From Lachnospiraceae bacterium (GTDB lineage: Bacteria > Bacillota > Clostridia > Lachnospirales > Lachnospiraceae), in assembly GCA_900764225.1 (NCBI GenBank), contig CAAFNG010000270.1:1-15883 (forward strand): 15,883 nt of DNA. Direction: 5' to 3'. The notes beneath the pieces were generated by a model. The model did no database searches. It was not told the origin of the DNA and saw only the letters and a list, made by a program, of their open reading frames with translations. Position numbers and translations under genes: made by a program. Positions 7,318 to 15,848 of this stretch are shown here, piece by piece; positions within the stretch are counted from its first letter, which is position 1; each line of letters opens with the position of its first letter.

Positions 7318-10300
7318 TTAATGTTTCACACCGATGCTCTCATAGAATGCTTCCATCTGTGCCTGCTGGCTTGTCAGACCTTTTTCCTCAAGCTTGGCAC
7401 TTAATGTGATCATTCTCTTGTACTCATCCGGAATGAGTTTTTTGAAGTGAGGCAGATAGGAATCAAAATCAGCCAGCACCTTCTTACCGATCTCGGAGCC
7501 TGTTGCTTCCACATGAGCTTCGATAAGATCACGAAGCTCTTTTTTATCATATTTATTCTCCACCTTTTCAATGGAAATTATTGCCTTATTCAGATTCTTG
7601 TAAAGAACATTGTCCACATCCAGAACATATGCGATACCGCCGCTCATACCTGCTGCAAAGTTCTTTCCGGTCTTTCCGAGAACTACCACACGTCCACCGG
7701 TCATGTACTCACATCCATGCTCGCCGACGCCCTCTACAACAGCCACTGCACCGGAGTTACGTACTGCAAAACGCTCACCTGCAACACCGTTGATAAATGC
7801 GGTTCCGCTGGTTGCTCCGTAAAGAGCTACGTTTCCTACAATAATATTCTCCTCTGCCTTATATGCAGCTTTTTCCGGAACCCTGACGATCAGCTTACCA
7901 CCGGAAAGTCCCTTTCCGAAGTAATCATTGCTGTCACCGGTCAGTTTCAATGTCAGTCCCTTCGGGATAAATGCACCGAAGCTCTGTCCGCCTGCGCCTG
8001 TACAGTTTACAGTTACCGTATCCTCTGCAAGACCATCTTTATGGTTTCTTGTGATCTCAGAACCAAGAATCGTACCGAAAGCACGGTCTGTATTGCTGAC
8101 TTTTACATCAACAGAAACCTTCTCACCTTTCTGGATCGCAGGTGCACATTTTTTCACAAGAACCTTTTCGTCCAGTGTTTTGTCCAGATTGAAGTTGTAT
8201 ACAGCCTTCGGATCAAAGGTTACTTTTCCTTTTCCTGCATACGGGTTATTCAGAATCGCGCTTAAGTCAACCTTGCCCTTATGCGGCTCCTGTACATCGC
8301 CAGAAACAGTAAGAAGATCTGTACGGCCAACCATCTCATCAATAGTTGCCACGCCAAGACGTGCCATGTACTCTCTCAGTTCCTGTGCGATAAAGCGCAT
8401 AAAGTTTTCTACGTATTCCGGTTTACCGCGGAATCTTTTACGAAGCTCCGGATTCTGTGTGGCAACACCTACCGGGCAGGTATCCAGGTTGCACACACGC
8501 ATCATCACGCAGCCCATAGTTACAAGCGGTGCTGTTGCAAAACCGAATTCCTCTGCTCCCAGAAGTGCTGCAATGGCAACATCACGGCCGCTCATCAGCT
8601 TACCATCTGTCTCAATACGTACACGGTTACGAAGTCCGTTCATAATCAGTGTCTGGTGTGTCTCTGCAAGACCAAGCTCCCACGGAAGTCCTGCATTGTG
8701 GATGGAGCTTCTTGGTGCCGCACCGGTACCTCCGTCATATCCGGAGATCAGGACTGTCTGTGCTCCTGCTTTTGCAACACCGGCTGCAACTGTACCAACA
8801 CCGGCCTCGGAAACAAGCTTTACGGAAATATCTGCATATTTATTTGCGTTTTTCAGGTCATAGATCAGCTCTGCCAGGTCCTCAATGGAGTAGATATCAT
8901 GATGTGGCGGCGGAGAGATCAGGCTGACACCAGGTGTGGAATGACGGGTTTTTGCGATCCATGGATAAACCTTCTTTGCCGGAAGATGTCCACCTTCTCC
9001 AGGTTTCGCGCCCTGTGCCATTTTGATCTGGATCTCTCTTGCAGATACCAGATAGCGGCTGGTAACACCAAAACGTCCGCTGGCAACCTGTTTGATCGCA
9101 GAGCAGCGGTCATTGTCTGTTCCTGCGGAATCCAGACGCTCATCGCTCTCACCGCCCTCACCGGTGTTGGATTTTCCGTGGAGATGATTCATGGCGATCG
9201 CCAGTGTCTCATGTGCCTCCTGTGAAATAGATCCATAGGACATGGCACCTGTCTTAAAACGTTTTACGATCTCATCTACGCTTTCCACCTGATCGATGGG
9301 AAGCGGTTCTTTTGCAAACTTAAAGTCCAGAAGACCTCTTAAGTTTCCATGTCCTTCTTCGTCTACCAGTTTGGTGTATTCCTTGAACATCTCATAGCTG
9401 CCCTGTTTTGTGGACTGCTGGAGAAGATGGATGGTACGCGGATTATATCTGTGTTCCTCACCCTGGCTTCTCATCTTATGGGCACCTACGCTGTCCAGTG
9501 TCAGATCTGTTGCAAGTCCAAGCGGGTCAAAAGCCTCGGAATGAAGCTTCTCTACGTTATCCTCGATATCCTCCAGAGTGATTCCGCCTACGCGGCTTAC
9601 AGTTCCTGTAAAGTAACGGTCGATCACATCCTGGGAGATTCCGATAGCCTCAAAGATCTGAGATCCCTGATAGGACTGGATCGTGGAAATACCCATCTTG
9701 GAAGCGATCTTTACGATTCCGCTGATCACCGCATGGTTATAATCATCCACTGCTGCATAGTAATCCTTGTCCAGCATATGGGTATCGATCAGCTCATGGA
9801 TCGTATCTAGTGCCAGATACGGGTTGACTGCACTTGCACCATAACCAAGAAGTGTGGCAAAATGATGCACCTCTCTCGGCTCACCGGACTCCAGGATCAG
9901 AGCAAGAGATGTACTCTTTTTCGTCTTTACAAGATGCTGATGTACTGCGGAAACCGCCAGCAGTGACGGGATCGGCATATGGTTTTCATCCACGCCACGG
10001 TCAGAAAGAACAAGGATATTGGCACCTTCACGAAATGCCTTGTCAACCTCTACGAACAGACGGTCAATAGCACGCTCAAGCTTTGTGCTCTTGTAATATA
10101 AAGTAGAGATCGTCACAACCTTGAAGCCGTCTTTTTTCATGCTCTTGATCTTCATCATATCCGTATTGGTCAGGATCGGATTGTTGATCTTTAATACCTG
10201 ACAGTTCTCCGGAGTCTGAACCAGAAGGTTTCCGTCCTTACCTACATATACGCTGGTGGAAGTAACGATTTCCTCACGGATGGCATCAATAGGTGGGTTG

Positions 10301-11862
10301 GTAACCTGTGCAAAAAGCTGTTTGAAGTAGTCGAACAACGGATAATGCTGCTTGGAAAATACAGCAAGCGGCGTATCATGACCCATGGCTCCAATGCTCT
10401 CTGCACCGTTTAATGCCATGTTACGGATGGAGGTACGATACTGCTCGTATGTATAGCCGAATGCTTTCTGCAGACGGGCTCTCTCCTCCGGTGTGTACTC
10501 GATCACACGCTCATTGGGAATCTTGATGTCGCGAAGCTGTACCAGGTTGCTGTCAAGCCACTCGCCGTATGGCTGTTTTTTCGCATATTTTTCTTTCAGT
10601 TCATTGTCATCGATCACGCGTCCCTGAACGGTATCTACCAGAAGCATTTTTCCAGGATGAAGACGCTCTTTTAATACGATCTTTTCCTCATCTACCGGAA
10701 GAACACCAACCTCGGAGGAAAGGATCATGTAACCGTCAGAAGTAATATAGTATCTAGATGGACGAAGACCGTTTCTGTCAAGAACCGCACCCATCACATC
10801 ACCATCTGAAAACAGAATGGACGCAGGTCCGTCCCATGGCTCCATCATGGTTGCATAATACTGATAAAAGTCTCTCTTTTCCTGAGAGATCGTATCATTA
10901 TTTGCCCATGGTTCAGGAATGGTGATCATCACTGCAAGGGGAAGATCCATACCACTCATTACCAGGAATTCCAGCGTGTTATCCAGCATTGCGGAGTCAG
11001 AACCGTTGCGGTTGACAACAGGAAGGACTTTATGAAGCTCATCCTTAAGATACGGAGAATCCATATTTTCCTCACGTGCAAGCATCTTATCTGCATTTCC
11101 GCGGATGGTGTTGATCTCACCATTGTGCACGATAAAACGGTTCGGATGTGCTCTCTCCCAGCTCGGATTTGTGTTGGTACTGAAACGGGAATGTACCACT
11201 GCAATAGCAGATTCATAATCCGGGCTCTGCAGATCTCCGAAGAAAGTACGAAGCTGTCCTACCAGGAACATACCTTTGTATACAATAGTACGGCTGCTCA
11301 TAGAAACAACATAGGTATTATCATTACTCTGTTCAAACTCACGGCGGGCAATATAGAGCATACGGTCAAACGGGAGACCTTTTTCCACATCCTCCGGTTT
11401 CTTGATGAAAGCCTGCATGATGCACGGCATGCACTCTCTTGCCTTATGTCCAAGCACCTCCGGAAATACCGGTACCGTACGCCATCCGAGAAGCTCAAGG
11501 CCTTCTTTTTCTACGATGATCTCGAACATCTTCTTTGCCTGGGCACGTTTGATCTCATGCTGCGGGAAAAAGAGCTGGGCCACACCGTATTCTCTTTCAC
11601 CACCGATGTCAAAGCCCTCTTTCTTACAGACTTTTTTGAAAAATTTATGGGAGATCTGAAGAAGGATGCCGACGCCATCGCCGGTCTTTCCTTCTGCATC
11701 CTTACCTGCACGATGCTCCAGATTCTCTACGATCTTAAGAGCATTGGCAACGGTGTCATGGGTTTTCTTTCCTTTTATATTGACAACGGCTCCGATACCG
11801 CAGTTATCATGTTCGAATTCAGGGCGGTAGAGGCCCTGCTGCTGATTTTCTACTTCTTTCAT
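7318..11862 (-). CDS. gltB: Glutamate synthase (NADPH) large/alpha subunit
   Basis: GltB takes the amide of glutamine and transfers it to 2-oxoglutarate on FMN, giving two glutamates together with GltD. The protein is about 1514 aa, the full family length. It starts with a class II glutaminase domain whose nucleophile is the Cys in EHDNCGIGAVV. The roughly 20 preceding residues are the expected propeptide. The central and FMN-binding domains follow (GGEGGESDERL, GYDGGTGAAPRSS). The 3Fe-4S motif CVMMRVCNLDTC is near residues 1118-1129, and the glycine-rich beta-helix domain forms the C terminus. I chose the ATG at 11862 because AAAGGA is 8 nt upstream. An ATG at 11871 overlaps the pyrG stop as ATGA but sits directly against the ribosome site. 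Translation is probably coupled to pyrG either way. Confidence 0.97.
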   Translation of the reverse strand: MKEVENQQQGLYRPEFEHDNCGIGAVVNIKGKKTHDTVANALKIVENLEHRAGKDAEGKTGDGVGILLQISHKFFKKVCKKEGFDIGGEREYGVAQLFFPQHEIKRAQAKKMFEIIVEKEGLELLGWRTVPVFPEVLGHKARECMPCIMQAFIKKPEDVEKGLPFDRMLYIARREFEQSNDNTYVVSMSSRTIVYKGMFLVGQLRTFFGDLQSPDYESAIAVVHSRFSTNTNPSWERAHPNRFIVHNGEINTIRGNADKMLAREENMDSPYLKDELHKVLPVVNRNGSDSAMLDNTLEFLVMSGMDLPLAVMITIPEPWANNDTISQEKRDFYQYYATMMEPWDGPASILFSDGDVMGAVLDRNGLRPSRYYITSDGYMILSSEVGVLPVDEEKIVLKERLHPGKMLLVDTVQGRVIDDNELKEKYAKKQPYGEWLDSNLVQLRDIKIPNERVIEYTPEERARLQKAFGYTYEQYRTSIRNMALNGAESIGAMGHDTPLAVFSKQHYPLFDYFKQLFAQVTNPPIDAIREEIVTSTSVYVGKDGNLLVQTPENCQVLKINNPILTNTDMMKIKSMKKDGFKVVTISTLYYKSTKLERAIDRLFVEVDKAFREGANILVLSDRGVDENHMPIPSLLAVSAVHQHLVKTKKSTSLALILESGEPREVHHFATLLGYGASAVNPYLALDTIHELIDTHMLDKDYYAAVDDYNHAVISGIVKIASKMGISTIQSYQGSQIFEAIGISQDVIDRYFTGTVSRVGGITLEDIEDNVEKLHSEAFDPLGLATDLTLDSVGAHKMRSQGEEHRYNPRTIHLLQQSTKQGSYEMFKEYTKLVDEEGHGNLRGLLDFKFAKEPLPIDQVESVDEIVKRFKTGAMSYGSISQEAHETLAIAMNHLHGKSNTGEGGESDERLDSAGTDNDRCSAIKQVASGRFGVTSRYLVSAREIQIKMAQGAKPGEGGHLPAKKVYPWIAKTRHSTPGVSLISPPPHHDIYSIEDLAELIYDLKNANKYADISVKLVSEAGVGTVAAGVAKAGAQTVLISGYDGGTGAAPRSSIHNAGLPWELGLAETHQTLIMNGLRNRVRIETDGKLMSGRDVAIAALLGAEEFGFATAPLVTMGCVMMRVCNLDTCPVGVATQNPELRKRFRGKPEYVENFMRFIAQELREYMARLGVATIDEMVGRTDLLTVSGDVQEPHKGKVDLSAILNNPYAGKGKVTFDPKAVYNFNLDKTLDEKVLVKKCAPAIQKGEKVSVDVKVSNTDRAFGTILGSEITRNHKDGLAEDTVTVNCTGAGGQSFGAFIPKGLTLKLTGDSNDYFGKGLSGGKLIVRVPEKAAYKAEENIIVGNVALYGATSGTAFINGVAGERFAVRNSGAVAVVEGVGEHGCEYMTGGRVVVLGKTGKNFAAGMSGGIAYVLDVDNVLYKNLNKAIISIEKVENKYDKKELRDLIEAHVEATGSEIGKKVLADFDSYLPHFKKLIPDEYKRMITLSAKLEEKGLTSQQAQMEAFYESIGVKH

Positions 11863-11867
11863 TTTCC

Positions 11868-13496
11868 TCATCCTTTCATTGCAGCTTCTTCTGCCGTCTT
11901 TTTGTCCACTGCCGCCTGCACGAATCCACGGAACAGCGGATGTGCATGATTCGGTCTGGATTTAAATTCCGGATGTCCCTGTGTTCCCACGAAGAACGGA
12001 TGTCCTGAAATCTCGATCATCTCAACGATATGGGCATCTGGTGAAGTTCCCACAATCGACATTCCTTTTTCACTTAACTCTTTACGGAACGCATTGTTTA
12101 CTTCATAACGATGTCTGTGACGCTCCTGGATCTCCTTTTTGCCAAACAGCTCGTAGGATTTTGATTCTTCACTGAGCACGCATGGATAGCTTCCGAGACG
12201 GAGTGTTCCTCCGAGATCTTCCACATCCTCCTGATCCGGCATCAGGGCAATGACCGGATGTTTGGTCTCCGGATCCAGCTCGATGCTGTTGGCATCCTCA
12301 TATCCCAGTACGTGACGGGCAAATTCTACGATAGCCATCTGCATTCCAAGACAGATTCCAAGATACGGGATCTTATGAACTCTTGCATACTGTGCAGCCA
12401 GGATCATGCCTTCTGTACCACGGTTTCCAAAGCCTCCCGGTACCAGAATTCCGTCTACCGCATGAAGTGTCTGATCCAGATTCTTCTCATTCAGCTCCTC
12501 GGAATCCACCCACACAAGCTCCACTTTCGCACGACAGGAAATTCCGCCATGCTTCAGAGCTTCCACAACACTTAAGTACGCATCGTGAAGCTGTGTATAT
12601 TTACCGACCATGGCGATCTTGACTGTTTTATCCGGATGACGAAGGTTCTCTACCATATTCTCCCAGTCTGTAAGATCCGGTTTGCGGTTCTCAAGTCTTA
12701 AGCTCTGAAGCACCACATCTGCAAGTTTTTCTCTCTCCATTGCAAGCGGCGCCTCATACAGATATTCCACATCCAGGTTCTGAAGCACATGGCTTACCGG
12801 CACGTTACAGAACAGTGCGATCTTTCCGCGGATATCATCGGTAAGTGGATACTCACTTCTGCATACCAGCACGTCCGGCTGAATTCCCATTCCCTGCAGC
12901 TCCTTGACACTGGCCTGGGTTGGTTTTGTTTTCATCTCGCCGGAAGCCCGGAGATATGGAATCAAGGTTACATGGATAAGGATCGCATTGTCATGTCCCA
13001 CATCATGCTGGAACTGACGGATGGATTCCAGAAACGGCTGGCTCTCGATATCGCCCACTGTACCGCCAACTTCGATGATGGCAATTCTGTCTTCATCTGC
13101 GGATTTTGCCCTGTAAAAACGACTCTTGATCTCATTGGTAATATGCGGGATCACCTGAACGGTACCTCCGCCGAAATCACCATGACGCTCTTTCTGAAGA
13201 ACAGACCAGTAAATCTTACCGGTTGTCACATTGGAATTTTTGTCAAGGCTTTCATCAATGAAACGCTCATAATGTCCAAGGTCAAGATCTGTCTCTGTAC
13301 CGTCATCGGTTACAAAAACCTCTCCATGCTGAATGGGATTCATAGTTCCCGGGTCAATATTAATGTAAGGGTCAAATTTCTGCATAGTCACCTGATATCC
13401 TCTGGCTTTCAGAAGGCGCCCAAGAGACGCTGCCGTGATTCCCTTTCCCAGACCGGAAACAACACCGCCTGTTACAAAAACATACTTTACTGCCAT
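11868..13496 (-). CDS. pyrG: CTP synthase (glutamine-hydrolysing)
   Basis: PyrG converts UTP to CTP using ATP and glutamine amide nitrogen, the last step of pyrimidine nucleotide synthesis. From the chosen start it is 542 aa, the usual size. The N-terminal synthetase domain has the P-loop [10 protein letters not shown] (10-19) and [12 protein letters not shown]. The C-terminal class I glutaminase has the oxyanion strand PGGFG (353-357), the nucleophile Cys382 (GICLGMQ) and the His508/Glu510 pair (GHPEF). The ATG at 13496 follows GGAGGAGG at 13506-13513 by 9 nt and gives the normal [11 protein letters not shown] start. An upstream in-frame ATG would add eight basic residues and is unlikely. 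It leads an unusual operon with gltB and gltD. Confidence 0.97.
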   Translation of the reverse strand: MAVKYVFVTGGVVSGLGKGITAASLGRLLKARGYQVTMQKFDPYINIDPGTMNPIQHGEVFVTDDGTETDLDLGHYERFIDESLDKNSNVTTGKIYWSVLQKERHGDFGGGTVQVIPHITNEIKSRFYRAKSADEDRIAIIEVGGTVGDIESQPFLESIRQFQHDVGHDNAILIHVTLIPYLRASGEMKTKPTQASVKELQGMGIQPDVLVCRSEYPLTDDIRGKIALFCNVPVSHVLQNLDVEYLYEAPLAMEREKLADVVLQSLRLENRKPDLTDWENMVENLRHPDKTVKIAMVGKYTQLHDAYLSVVEALKHGGISCRAKVELVWVDSEELNEKNLDQTLHAVDGILVPGGFGNRGTEGMILAAQYARVHKIPYLGICLGMQMAIVEFARHVLGYEDANSIELDPETKHPVIALMPDQEDVEDLGGTLRLGSYPCVLSEESKSYELFGKKEIQERHRHRYEVNNAFRKELSEKGMSIVGTSPDAHIVEMIEISGHPFFVGTQGHPEFKSRPNHAHPLFRGFVQAAVDKKTAEEAAMKG

Positions 13497-13529
13497 CTTC
13501 GATTTCCTCCTCCATCTCATGTTACAAAG

Positions 13530-13589
13530 AAAAAAGCGCCAGGAGCGGTTCCAAGGGGTGAGAATCCCCCGGGTATCCGTTCCTGACGC
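13530..13589 (-). terminator. Structured intrinsic terminator/attenuator in the pyrG leader
   Basis: On the minus strand GCGTCAGGA pairs with TCCTGGCGC (one G-U), followed by six T. Above this 9-bp base the stem continues as CGG/CCG, then CC/GG inside asymmetric internal loops, then GGGG/CCCC closing an 8-nt loop. It sits about 30 nt after the pyrG promoter and ahead of the gene, so it should act as an attenuator. The upper part is more complex than a simple terminator needs and might be an RNA- or ligand-binding element. The known B. subtilis pyrG mechanism starts at a GGGC initiation site, which is not seen here. Confidence 0.88.
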
Positions 13590-13598
13590 CTTTGTCAG
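13583..13598 (-). promoter_or_regulatory. Hexaloop hairpin competing with the pyrG leader terminator (candidate ANTAR target)
   Basis: The minus-strand RNA forms CUGAC-AAAGGC-GUCAG, a perfect 5-bp stem with a six-base loop carrying A1 and G4. The last loop base and the 3' arm are the same bases that form the terminator's 5' arm, so only one of the two can fold. Its loop matches the pattern AARGGY shared with the glnA leader hairpin. The second hairpin typical of known ANTAR targets was not found. Confidence 0.5.
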
Positions 13599-13623
13599 TT
13601 ATCTTTCATATAAAATATGGTTT

Positions 13624-13652
13624 ACTATAAACTATTTTTTTTTATTTGTCAA
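13624..13652 (-). promoter_or_regulatory. Sigma-A promoter of pyrG-gltB-gltD
   Basis: TTGACA (13647-13652) and TATAGT (13624-13629) are separated by 17 nt containing an A9 run on the minus strand. The downstream bases are AAACCA, so initiation is expected at an A. Confidence 0.88.
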
Positions 13653-13706
13653 TAACAGATTTTTTATATAGTCTGCAGAATTTCTTCCTATGAAATGGTT
13701 ACAAAT

Positions 13707-13766
13707 AAAAAACAGACGCCTGCCGAGGATTTCCATCTGATTTCCTGTCTCTGCAACCACGTCTGT
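13707..13766 (-). terminator. Intrinsic terminator after the HPr-like gene
   Basis: On the minus strand ACAGACG pairs with CGTCTGT. TTGC/GCAG and further weak pairing lie inside a long loop, and TTTTTTA follows. It ends the HPr-like transcript about 50 nt after its stop codon, so pyrG needs its own promoter. Confidence 0.8.
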
Positions 13767-13813
13767 CTTTTCTTTTTATGTCTTTTATATCTTGTCTGTC
13801 GCTGCACTGTCTG

Positions 13814-14038
13814 TCAGGCAACTGCATATTTCTGAAGGAAACAATTAAACTCATGATCCTCACCATGACAGGTTACTGTAAGAACCTTGGTCAGATCCAT
13901 GCTGAGGATTCCAAGAATAGATTTTGCATCAATTAAAATTCTGTTATATGAAATATCTACATCAAAATCACATTTACTTGCAGCCTTAACAAATTCTTTA
14001 ACATCCTCTGTCGCATTCAATCTAATTTTTTTAGACAT
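13814..14038 (-). CDS. HPr-family domain protein lacking the phospho-histidine
   Basis: This 74-aa protein has the size and fold pattern of PTS phosphocarrier HPr. The segment DAKSILGILSMDL (37-49) matches the helix around the regulatory Ser46 of HPr (here Ser40), and ASKCDFDVDI matches the preceding strand. The loop that should carry the catalytic His15 (GIHARPA in HPr) is shortened and has no His, reading ATEDVKEF. It therefore cannot carry phosphate from enzyme I in the usual way. A regulatory role like that of Crh, which also lacks His15, is possible but unproven. I chose the ATG at 14038 because AGAGG is 9 nt upstream. The frame is open further upstream, but those starts lack ribosome sites and the longest overlaps the promoter. 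It has its own promoter and terminator. Confidence 0.82.
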   Translation of the reverse strand: MSKKIRLNATEDVKEFVKAASKCDFDVDISYNRILIDAKSILGILSMDLTKVLTVTCHGEDHEFNCFLQKYAVA

Positions 14039-14065
14039 AAATATCATCCTCTCTTTTATCTCGGT

Positions 14066-14086
14066 AAAAACCGGCATTGTTCCGGC
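14066..14086 (-). promoter_or_regulatory. Small hairpin with T-run in the HPr-like 5' UTR
   Basis: On the minus strand CCGG-AACAATG-CCGG is followed by TTTTTA, about 30 nt before the start codon. The stem is only 4-5 bp, so this is at best a weak attenuator or pause site. Confidence 0.2.
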
Positions 14087-14143
14087 CTCGCTGTTTTCCT
14101 GTATTTTCCAGACCAGCGGCCTTTTCTCATCTGGCTGTTCCAC

Positions 14144-14172
14144 ATTATGTCTCATGTTGTCAGATTTGTCAA
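14144..14172 (-). promoter_or_regulatory. Sigma-A promoter of the HPr-like gene
   Basis: TTGACA (14167-14172) and CATAAT (14144-14149) lie 17 nt apart on the minus strand. The 5' UTR would be about 100 nt, which rules out the longest in-frame start at 14155. Confidence 0.85.
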
Positions 14173-14208
14173 GTTGATATTTTTTATCGTTTTGGACGTT
14201 TTTCCTAT

Positions 14209-14245
14209 AGAAACCCGAATTTTATATGATAAAATCCGGGTTTCT
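14209..14245 (-). terminator. Hairpin terminator between purF and the HPr-like gene
   Basis: Two 17-nt arms pair almost perfectly (one G-U) around a CAT loop. The outer part is AGAAACCCG/CGGGTTTCT. The T-tract is short and partly inside the stem (GGGTTTCT), so efficiency is uncertain. The structure is symmetric and could also act on plus-strand transcripts. It lies about 80 nt after the purF stop. Confidence 0.65.
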
Positions 14246-14325
14246 TAGATATTTATTGTGCAGTTTTCATATTTTCATTTTTCAATCCATTATTTTTAAC
14301 TGTGAGATTAATTCCATATAGTTCA

Positions 14326-15720
14326 TTAATCCTGTTTGATTTCTTCTGGTATCTCCATCGGATAATTACCATCAAAACATGCTTTGCACAACGGAAGGCC
14401 ACCTGCCATGCCTTCCAGATAATCGATCTGCATGTAGCCAAGAGAATCCGCACCGATCATCTTGCGAATCTCTTCCGTACTATGCTGTGCCGCAATCAGC
14501 TGATCATTGGACGGCACATCCGTACCGAAATAACAGGGATGTAAAAATGGCGGGGAGCTGATACGTACATGTACTTCTTTGGCTCCGGCTTCTTTCAGCA
14601 TGTGGATCAGATTGGCAATGGTAGTTCCACGGACAATGGAATCATCCACCAGAACGATTCTCTTCCCCTTCACCACTGATTCCAGAACGCTCAGCTTCAG
14701 ATGAACGCTTGACTCTCTCTCCTGCTGTGTAGGCTTGATAAAAGTTCTTCCAATGTAACTGTTTTTATAGAATGCAAAACCAAACGGGATTCCAGATTCC
14801 TCCGAATAGCCTTTTGCTGCCGGAAGTCCGGATTCCGGTACACCGGTTACCAGATCCGCTTCTACCGGATAGGACTTTGCAAGAGATTTTCCTCCACGAA
14901 TCCTTGCATCATAGATTTTTACGCCATCCATGGTGCTGTCCAGTCTTGCAAAATAAATATATTCAAAAACACAATGAGCATGCTTTTTCTGTTCAGCCAG
15001 TTTGCTGGATTTCAGTCCGTCCCTGGTGATCGTGACGATCTCACCCGGTTCAATATCACGGATAAATTCCGCTCCTACAGATGTCAGTGCACAGCTCTCA
15101 GATGCCAGAACATAAGCATTGTCTCTCTTTCCAAGACAAAGTGGTTTCAGTCCGTACGGGTCACGGGCACCGATCAGCTTCCTCGGGCTCATGATCACAA
15201 GCGCATATCCACCCTTGATCTTCTCTACTGTTTTATGTACTGCTTCCTCTACAGTTGCAGAATGAACACGTTCCCTTGCAATATGGAAAGCAATAACCTC
15301 TGAATCTGTCGTTGTATGGAAGATCGCTCCTGTCTGGATCAGTTCCCATTTCAGAGCTTCTGTATTAACCAGATTTCCGTTATGCGCCAATGCCAGACTT
15401 CCCTTAATATAAGAAAGTACCAGCGGCTGTGCATTCTCCGCAACAGACTCTCCGGTGGTGGAATAACGAACATGTCCGATTCCGATGTCACCATTCATAT
15501 TATGTACAACATCTTTTCGTAAAACTTCGCTTACCAGTCCGAGATCTTTATGAAACTGTACGTTTCCTCTTTCTCCATCCGTCCTTGAAACGGCCATTCC
15601 GCAGGACTCCTGTCCCCTGTGCTGCAGCGAAGTAAGACCATAATAAATAGATGGTGCAATATTCCCTCCATCCAGATCATAAATCCCGAATACGCCACAT
15701 TCTTCCTTTACTCCTGACAT
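14326..15720 (-). CDS. purF: Amidophosphoribosyltransferase (glutamine PRPP amidotransferase)
   Basis: PurF makes 5-phosphoribosylamine from PRPP and glutamine, the first committed step of purine synthesis. The protein is 464 aa from the chosen start. The class II glutaminase nucleophile is Cys8 (KEECGVFGIYD), exposed after removal of a seven-residue propeptide. The PRPP-binding motif IVLVDDSIVRGTT is about 355-367. Four cysteines at 250, 396, 445 and 448 match the 4Fe-4S ligands of the B. subtilis type, which confers oxygen sensitivity. The ATG at 15720 has GGAGG 5 nt upstream. Two earlier in-frame ATG codons lie closer to or within the likely untranslated start of the message and lack a good site. 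The gene stands alone here instead of inside a pur operon. Confidence 0.97.
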   Translation of the reverse strand: MSGVKEECGVFGIYDLDGGNIAPSIYYGLTSLQHRGQESCGMAVSRTDGERGNVQFHKDLGLVSEVLRKDVVHNMNGDIGIGHVRYSTTGESVAENAQPLVLSYIKGSLALAHNGNLVNTEALKWELIQTGAIFHTTTDSEVIAFHIARERVHSATVEEAVHKTVEKIKGGYALVIMSPRKLIGARDPYGLKPLCLGKRDNAYVLASESCALTSVGAEFIRDIEPGEIVTITRDGLKSSKLAEQKKHAHCVFEYIYFARLDSTMDGVKIYDARIRGGKSLAKSYPVEADLVTGVPESGLPAAKGYSEESGIPFGFAFYKNSYIGRTFIKPTQQERESSVHLKLSVLESVVKGKRIVLVDDSIVRGTTIANLIHMLKEAGAKEVHVRISSPPFLHPCYFGTDVPSNDQLIAAQHSTEEIRKMIGADSLGYMQIDYLEGMAGGLPLCKACFDGNYPMEIPEEIKQD

Positions 15721-15759
15721 ATTTTCCTCCATCTGTCTCTTCCGTTTTGTTACACACAA

Positions 15760-15787
15760 ATTATAATAAAAGAACGTGATTTGTCAA
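15760..15787 (-). promoter_or_regulatory. Sigma-A promoter of purF
   Basis: TTGACA (15782-15787) and TATAAT (15760-15765) are perfect consensus boxes with a 16-nt spacer. The leader is short, about 30 nt, with no room for a purine riboswitch. Confidence 0.9.
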
Positions 15788-15822
15788 CCCTGCGCTTTTA
15801 AGGGCCGCCGCATTTTTGAATC

Positions 15823-15847
15823 CTTTTTTTGATTTTTTGAAAAAAAG
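15823..15847. repeat. A/T-tract inverted repeat in the divergent promoter region
   Basis: CTTTTTTT and AAAAAAAG form a perfect 8-bp inverted repeat around a 9-nt T-rich loop. It lies between the two divergent promoters, directly next to the plus-strand -35 box. It may bend DNA or bind a regulator, or it may be only low-complexity sequence. Confidence 0.4.
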
Positions 15848-15848
15848 C

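Larger units (their letters stand above)
13497..13813 (-). other. 317-nt intergenic region between the HPr-like gene and pyrG
   Basis: In order of transcription the region holds the terminator of the HPr-like gene (13707-13766), the pyrG promoter (13624-13652), a hexaloop hairpin (13583-13598), an overlapping structured terminator (13530-13589) and the pyrG ribosome site (13506-13513). Several GACAGAC repeats lie just after the HPr-like stop codon. No additional gene was recognised. A four-codon frame (MKDN) after the promoter has no ribosome site and was not annotated. Confidence 0.8.

Noticed and set aside
7928..9225. Overlapping plus-strand open frames of 311 and 314 codons
   Set aside because: Both are antisense to conserved GltB sequence and their translations show no family motif.
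11032..11949. Plus-strand open frame of 305 codons
   Set aside because: It is antisense to the glutaminase domain of GltB and the end of PyrG, with no promoter or ribosome site.
13497..13652. B. subtilis-style pyrG control by G-addition at a GGGC start site
   Set aside because: The bases after the -10 box are AAACCA, with no G-run at the expected start and no matching pyrimidine arm.
14039..14155. N-terminal extension of the HPr-like protein to 113 aa
   Set aside because: The start overlaps the promoter region and lies upstream of the expected transcript start. The added residues do not resemble HPr.
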